DNA from: Enterovibrio norvegicus FF-33
GTDB taxonomy: Bacteria; Pseudomonadota; Gammaproteobacteria; Enterobacterales; Vibrionaceae
NCBI RefSeq assembly: GCF_000286835.2
Contig: NZ_AJYD02000038.1
Location: forward strand, 62,001 to 126,000
Direction: 5' to 3'
Length of the DNA stretch: 64,000 nucleotides
Shown: piece after piece, positions 60,582-64,000 of the stretch
Position numbering within the stretch: position 1 is the first letter of the stretch
Layout: the number at the start of each line of letters is the position of its first letter
The notes under the pieces: generated by a model
Databases searched by the model: none
What the model was told of the DNA's origin: nothing
Seen by the model: the letters and a program-made list of their open reading frames with translations, nothing else
Position numbers and translations under genes: made by a program

Positions 60582-63191
60582 TTACACTTCGAGTGCTTTG
60601 TTGATTTTCTCGTAAAGATCTTTCGCGAGATTATCAAGCAAGGCCAATCGCTCTAGTTGATCTCGCATTAGCGCCTGACGATCTTGATCGAATCGCTTAA
60701 ATTTCAGCAAAGGATCTATAAGCCTTGACGCGACCTGAGGGTTGGATTCATTTAGTTGAATCAAAATGTCAGACAGGAACTCATAACCCGCCCCATCTTT
60801 GGCATGGAAGTTTACCGGGTTGTTGTTGCAGAAAGCACCAACCAATGAACGGGTGCGGTTCGGGTTTTTGAGGCTAAACGCCGGATGAGACATCTGCGCT
60901 TTCACATTATCCAATGCACCTTGTGCTGGATTGCCCCCCTGCAGCATGAACCATTTGTCCATCACCAGACCATCATGTTGCCATTTATCACTAAATGCTT
61001 GCATCAAGGCCGCTCGGCTAGCCAGCTCTGCATGATTCGCTGCTGCCAATGCCGCGGCGGTATCTGTCATGTTGTTAGAGTCGGTGTAATGCGCAGAAAC
61101 GATGTCATCCCCTTGCTCAGTCAGTGCCAAATAAGCCAAACACATATTGCGCAGGCTGCGTTGACCTATCGCATCATGCGCAATGCTGTATTCCATTTGC
61201 TTCAGAGAGTGATAGATCGCGCTGAATTCATCCGCCAACTCATTCGCAAAATGCTGTTTAGTGGCACCACGAACTGCGTTAATGGCATCGACGTCAACAA
61301 CGTCAAACCAGCCACCGATTTCATTTTCACTCGGCAACTGCATCACTTCTGCAATCAGTGCCGCATCAAGCTGATCACTCAACAAGACACCGCGGAATGC
61401 ATCAACGACTTCTTCAGGAATGTGAACGGCTTCGCCAGCCTGCACGCGAATGACATTTGCTTTGATGTGCTTTGCCAAAAGCATCTGACCTGCATCCCAA
61501 CGTGCAAATTCATTACGTGCATGCACCATCAAAAACGCGAGCTCTTCATCACTGTAGGCATAACGAAGTGTGACGGGCGCAGAGAACTCACGCAGCATTG
61601 AGATAACGGGTTGTTCGCCTACATTGTCAAAGACAAAGGTCTGCTCAGACTCAGTAACGTGCAAGACATTGCTGACAACTTCTCCGTTACACTGTAACTC
61701 AATGACGTTACCATCTGAAGCATATAGCTCTACATCGAATGGGATCATCAGAGGTTGCTTATCTTTCTGATCCGCAGTCGATGGCGTGTGTTGTTTTACA
61801 CGCAATGTCAGCGTGTTGCTTTCATCATCATAAACACTGGTTACATCAAGCACAGGTGTTCCAGACTGGCTATACCAAAGACGGAATTGCTTCAAATCGA
61901 TTCCAGATGCATCTTCCATTGCTTTGACAAAGTCTTCACAAGTGGCCGCGGTGCCATCGTGACGTTCAAAGTAAAGCTTGATGCCTTTCTGAAACTTCAC
62001 TTCTCCTAGAAGGGTATGCATCATACGGATCACTTCACTGCCCTTTTCATACACGGTCAATGTGTAGAAGTTATTCATTTCGATAACTTTGTCAGGGCGG
62101 ATTGGGTGTGCCATTGGGCTGCGGTCTTCTGCAAATTGAGGACCGCGCATGGTACGCACATTGCCAATACGGTTTACTGCTCGTGAACCGAGATCTGAAG
62201 AGAACTCTTGGTCACGGAAAACCGTCAGACCTTCTTTAAGGCTTAACTGGAACCAATCACGACAGGTCACACGGTTGCCTGTCCAGTTGTGGAAATATTC
62301 GTGACCTATCACCGCTTCAATACCAAGGTAGTCAGTATCGGTGGCGGTGTCTGAATTCGCGAGAACATACTTGGAGTTAAAGACATTTAAGCCTTTGTTT
62401 TCCATTGCTCCCATGTTGAAGAAATCAACGGCAACGATCATGTAGATATCAAGATCGTATTCAAGATCAAAACGATCCTCATCCCACTTCATCGAGTTTT
62501 TCAGTGATGTCATTGCATGGGTTGCACGATCTAAGTTGCCTTTGTCGACGAAAATCTCCAAGGCAACATCGCGACCACTTCGTGTGGTGAAACTGTCTGC
62601 AAGGCGATCAAAATCGCCCGCTACCAGCGCAAACAAGTAACTTGGCTTTGCATACGGGTCTTCCCACTGTACCCAGTGACGACCACTCTCTAATTCTCCA
62701 GAGCCGACTTTGTTGCCGTTACTTAGTAGAAATGGAAAGGCAGATTTATCTGCGGCAATTTTTGTGGTGAACTTGGCCAGCACGTCAGGACGGTCAAGAT
62801 AGTAAGTAATTCTACGGAAGCCCTCTGCTTCACATTGTGTGCAGTATGCCCCATCGGATAAATACAAACCTTCCAATGAACTGTTTGCAGCGGGATCAAT
62901 GTGTGTCTCTATCAAGAGTTCAAATTCTGTTGGCAATTGCGTTAGGACTAGCCCTTCTGGCGTTTCTTCAAAATGCGGCCACGCTTCACCGTTTATCTCT
63001 ACACGCTTTAGAGACAGACCATCACCATCCAAAAACATAGAATCTGAACCAATAACCTGCTGCTTCACTCGGCTTTTAGCAATAACTTGTGTGTGTGAAG
63101 CTTGAAGGTCAAAATCCAAGTCAAGATGAGTTATCGTAAAGTCAGGAGCCTTGTAATCTTTACGGTACTTGGCCTGAGGTTGTTGCGTCAT
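60582..63191 (-). CDS. pepN: Aminopeptidase N PepN
   Basis: 869 residues, as E. coli PepN (870). Gluzincin M1 motifs: exopeptidase GAMENKGLN, zinc site HEYFHNWTGN with the third ligand Glu in LKEGLTVFRDQEF. N-terminal beta-barrel domain from QAKYRKDYKAPDFTITHLDL (outline), C-terminal helical domain from about 540. It removes N-terminal residues from peptides in the cytosol. AGGA precedes the start; divergent from pncB. Confidence 0.98.
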   Translation of the reverse strand: MTQQPQAKYRKDYKAPDFTITHLDLDFDLQASHTQVIAKSRVKQQVIGSDSMFLDGDGLSLKRVEINGEAWPHFEETPEGLVLTQLPTEFELLIETHIDPAANSSLEGLYLSDGAYCTQCEAEGFRRITYYLDRPDVLAKFTTKIAADKSAFPFLLSNGNKVGSGELESGRHWVQWEDPYAKPSYLFALVAGDFDRLADSFTTRSGRDVALEIFVDKGNLDRATHAMTSLKNSMKWDEDRFDLEYDLDIYMIVAVDFFNMGAMENKGLNVFNSKYVLANSDTATDTDYLGIEAVIGHEYFHNWTGNRVTCRDWFQLSLKEGLTVFRDQEFSSDLGSRAVNRIGNVRTMRGPQFAEDRSPMAHPIRPDKVIEMNNFYTLTVYEKGSEVIRMMHTLLGEVKFQKGIKLYFERHDGTAATCEDFVKAMEDASGIDLKQFRLWYSQSGTPVLDVTSVYDDESNTLTLRVKQHTPSTADQKDKQPLMIPFDVELYASDGNVIELQCNGEVVSNVLHVTESEQTFVFDNVGEQPVISMLREFSAPVTLRYAYSDEELAFLMVHARNEFARWDAGQMLLAKHIKANVIRVQAGEAVHIPEEVVDAFRGVLLSDQLDAALIAEVMQLPSENEIGGWFDVVDVDAINAVRGATKQHFANELADEFSAIYHSLKQMEYSIAHDAIGQRSLRNMCLAYLALTEQGDDIVSAHYTDSNNMTDTAAALAAANHAELASRAALMQAFSDKWQHDGLVMDKWFMLQGGNPAQGALDNVKAQMSHPAFSLKNPNRTRSLVGAFCNNNPVNFHAKDGAGYEFLSDILIQLNESNPQVASRLIDPLLKFKRFDQDRQALMRDQLERLALLDNLAKDLYEKINKALEV

Positions 63192-63497
63192 GTCAGATTC
63201 CTTTTATTGCATAACGATTGACAGGCTGTTAGTCAATTCCACCAGCAGCCTGTTAAAAAATCGGAGTATTCACCTAAGATACTCACTAAGCCAGTGTATT
63301 GCTATAGCTTGGCTGAGCAGCAAATAACCAAACGCACTTTAACGTTTAGAAGAATAGATGGAGATCATATTATCTATAGGTTGACTAGACTGCCTAGTTT
63401 GACGTTAAATTTGCACCCTTAAATAAAACTGCCTGGCGCAACTGGGCGAGAATTGCCAACGTTCAGCCAACACCCGATTCGAGGTATAAAATCAGGC
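63192..63497. other. Divergent intergenic region pepN/pncB
   Basis: 306 bases holding the two divergent promoters. I see no convincing operator, hairpin or gene in it. Confidence 0.5.
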
Positions 63498-64000
63498 ATG
63501 CACACACCCATTATTTCGTCATTATTAGACACGGATGCCTACAAACTAAATATGCAGCAGGCGATCTTTCATCACTACCCTGATGTCGTTGCCACTGCTG
63601 AGTTCCATTGCCGTAGCGATGAAAGTCTTGTTTCATTAAAAACTCGATTGGAATTTGAAATTCAATCACTTGCGAATCTGTCTTTTACAGAGAGTGATGT
63701 GACATTTCTTTCAACTCTTGGGCTTTATCAATCTGATTATCTTACATTTCTTTCAACGTTCTCACTCAGTGCGGACCATGTCACCGTGTCGATTGAAGAC
63801 AAGCAACTTGCTATTCGTATCGAAGGTAAATGGCTCGATATCATCCTATGGGAAGTGCCATTACTGGCTATAATTTGCGAGTTACGTTGTCACGAAAAAT
63901 ACCCAGACACACACGCCAAACATGCTGTTGATTTACTCAATAATAAGTTAAACACCCTCTCGGCGCACAGTGCCCTTTCCAATGCAGACAAAGCGTTTCA
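63498..64000 (+). CDS. pncB: Nicotinate phosphoribosyltransferase PncB, N-terminal part (cut by window edge)
   Basis: Reading from ATG at 63498 gives MHTPIISSLLDTDAYKLNMQ, the conserved LLDTDxYKLxMQQA start of PncB, continuing FHHYPDVVATAEFHCRS and, later, WLDIILWEVPLLAIICELRC. 167 complete codons are open to the right edge. It converts nicotinate, PRPP and ATP to nicotinate mononucleotide in NAD salvage. Divergent from pepN, as in E. coli and vibrios. Confidence 0.95.
   Translation, partial: MHTPIISSLLDTDAYKLNMQQAIFHHYPDVVATAEFHCRSDESLVSLKTRLEFEIQSLANLSFTESDVTFLSTLGLYQSDYLTFLSTFSLSADHVTVSIEDKQLAIRIEGKWLDIILWEVPLLAIICELRCHEKYPDTHAKHAVDLLNNKLNTLSAHSALSNADKAF

Overview
The window looks like the replication-terminus region of the main chromosome of a marine gammaproteobacterium of the family Vibrionaceae. 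Three things point there. The core gene order (potABCD, ttcA-uspE-fnr, cco cluster, nosP-vpsS-like pair, matP, lonH-like gene, fabA, rmf, uup, rlmKL, zapC, pyrD, NAD-glutamate dehydrogenase, pepN, pncB) is, from memory, that of Vibrio chromosome I. The proteins are very close to their enterobacterial/vibrio families. There is also a dif-like XerC/XerD site at 36770-36797, together with matP and five perfect matS sites (GTGACRNYGTCAC). I cannot name the genus from sequence alone.

Layout. 1-2.0 kb: a membrane signalling protein (cut by the left edge), a PstS-like periplasmic protein and an outer-membrane porin-like protein, apparently one operon. 2.2-6.9 kb: sirtuin cobB facing the polyamine importer operon potABCD. 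7.3-9.5 kb: a three-gene cell-envelope operon (membrane protein, Bax-like lipoprotein, DUF2987-like protein). 9.6-12.6 kb: ttcA, uspE and fnr, with an FNR-like box in front of fnr. 12.6-19.6 kb: the cbb3 oxidase operon ccoNOQP and its maturation genes ccoHIS plus a TauE/SafE-like membrane protein. 19.9-24.5 kb: two small hypothetical genes and a FIST/NosP-like sensor coupled to a hybrid histidine kinase.

24.6-35.5 kb: a compact Calvin-Benson-Bassham (CBB) cluster. cbbL-cbbS-cbbQ-cbbO-cbbR run leftward; class II aldolase, phosphoribulokinase, class I fructose-1,6-bisphosphatase and an inositol-monophosphatase-family phosphatase run rightward from a shared 529-bp control region. RuBisCO is form I, probably non-carboxysomal IA with CbbQ/CbbO activase; no carboxysome genes and no lithotrophy genes are in view. 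With housekeeping transketolase, PGK, GAPDH, Rpe and Rpi from elsewhere this could close the cycle. That is very unusual for a Vibrionaceae-like genome as far as I know and is the most exciting content here.

35.5-43.4 kb: an accessory-looking zone around dif (FUSC permease, dif, GNAT, CPT-like kinase, class GN-type sortase with its VIT/VWA target flanked by 18-bp direct repeats), then PPC-domain protein, DUF3634 and matP. In V. cholerae the corresponding dif1 interval carries RTX, CTX phage and TLC elements (from memory); here it carries carbon-fixation genes. 43.6-64 kb: ordinary core genes (lonH, fabA with a perfect FabR-like palindrome, rmf, DUF3466 protein, uup, glutaredoxin-like protein, rlmKL, zapC, pyrD, gdhB, DUF2835, pepN, start of pncB). 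No tRNA, rRNA, CRISPR or insertion sequence was recognised.
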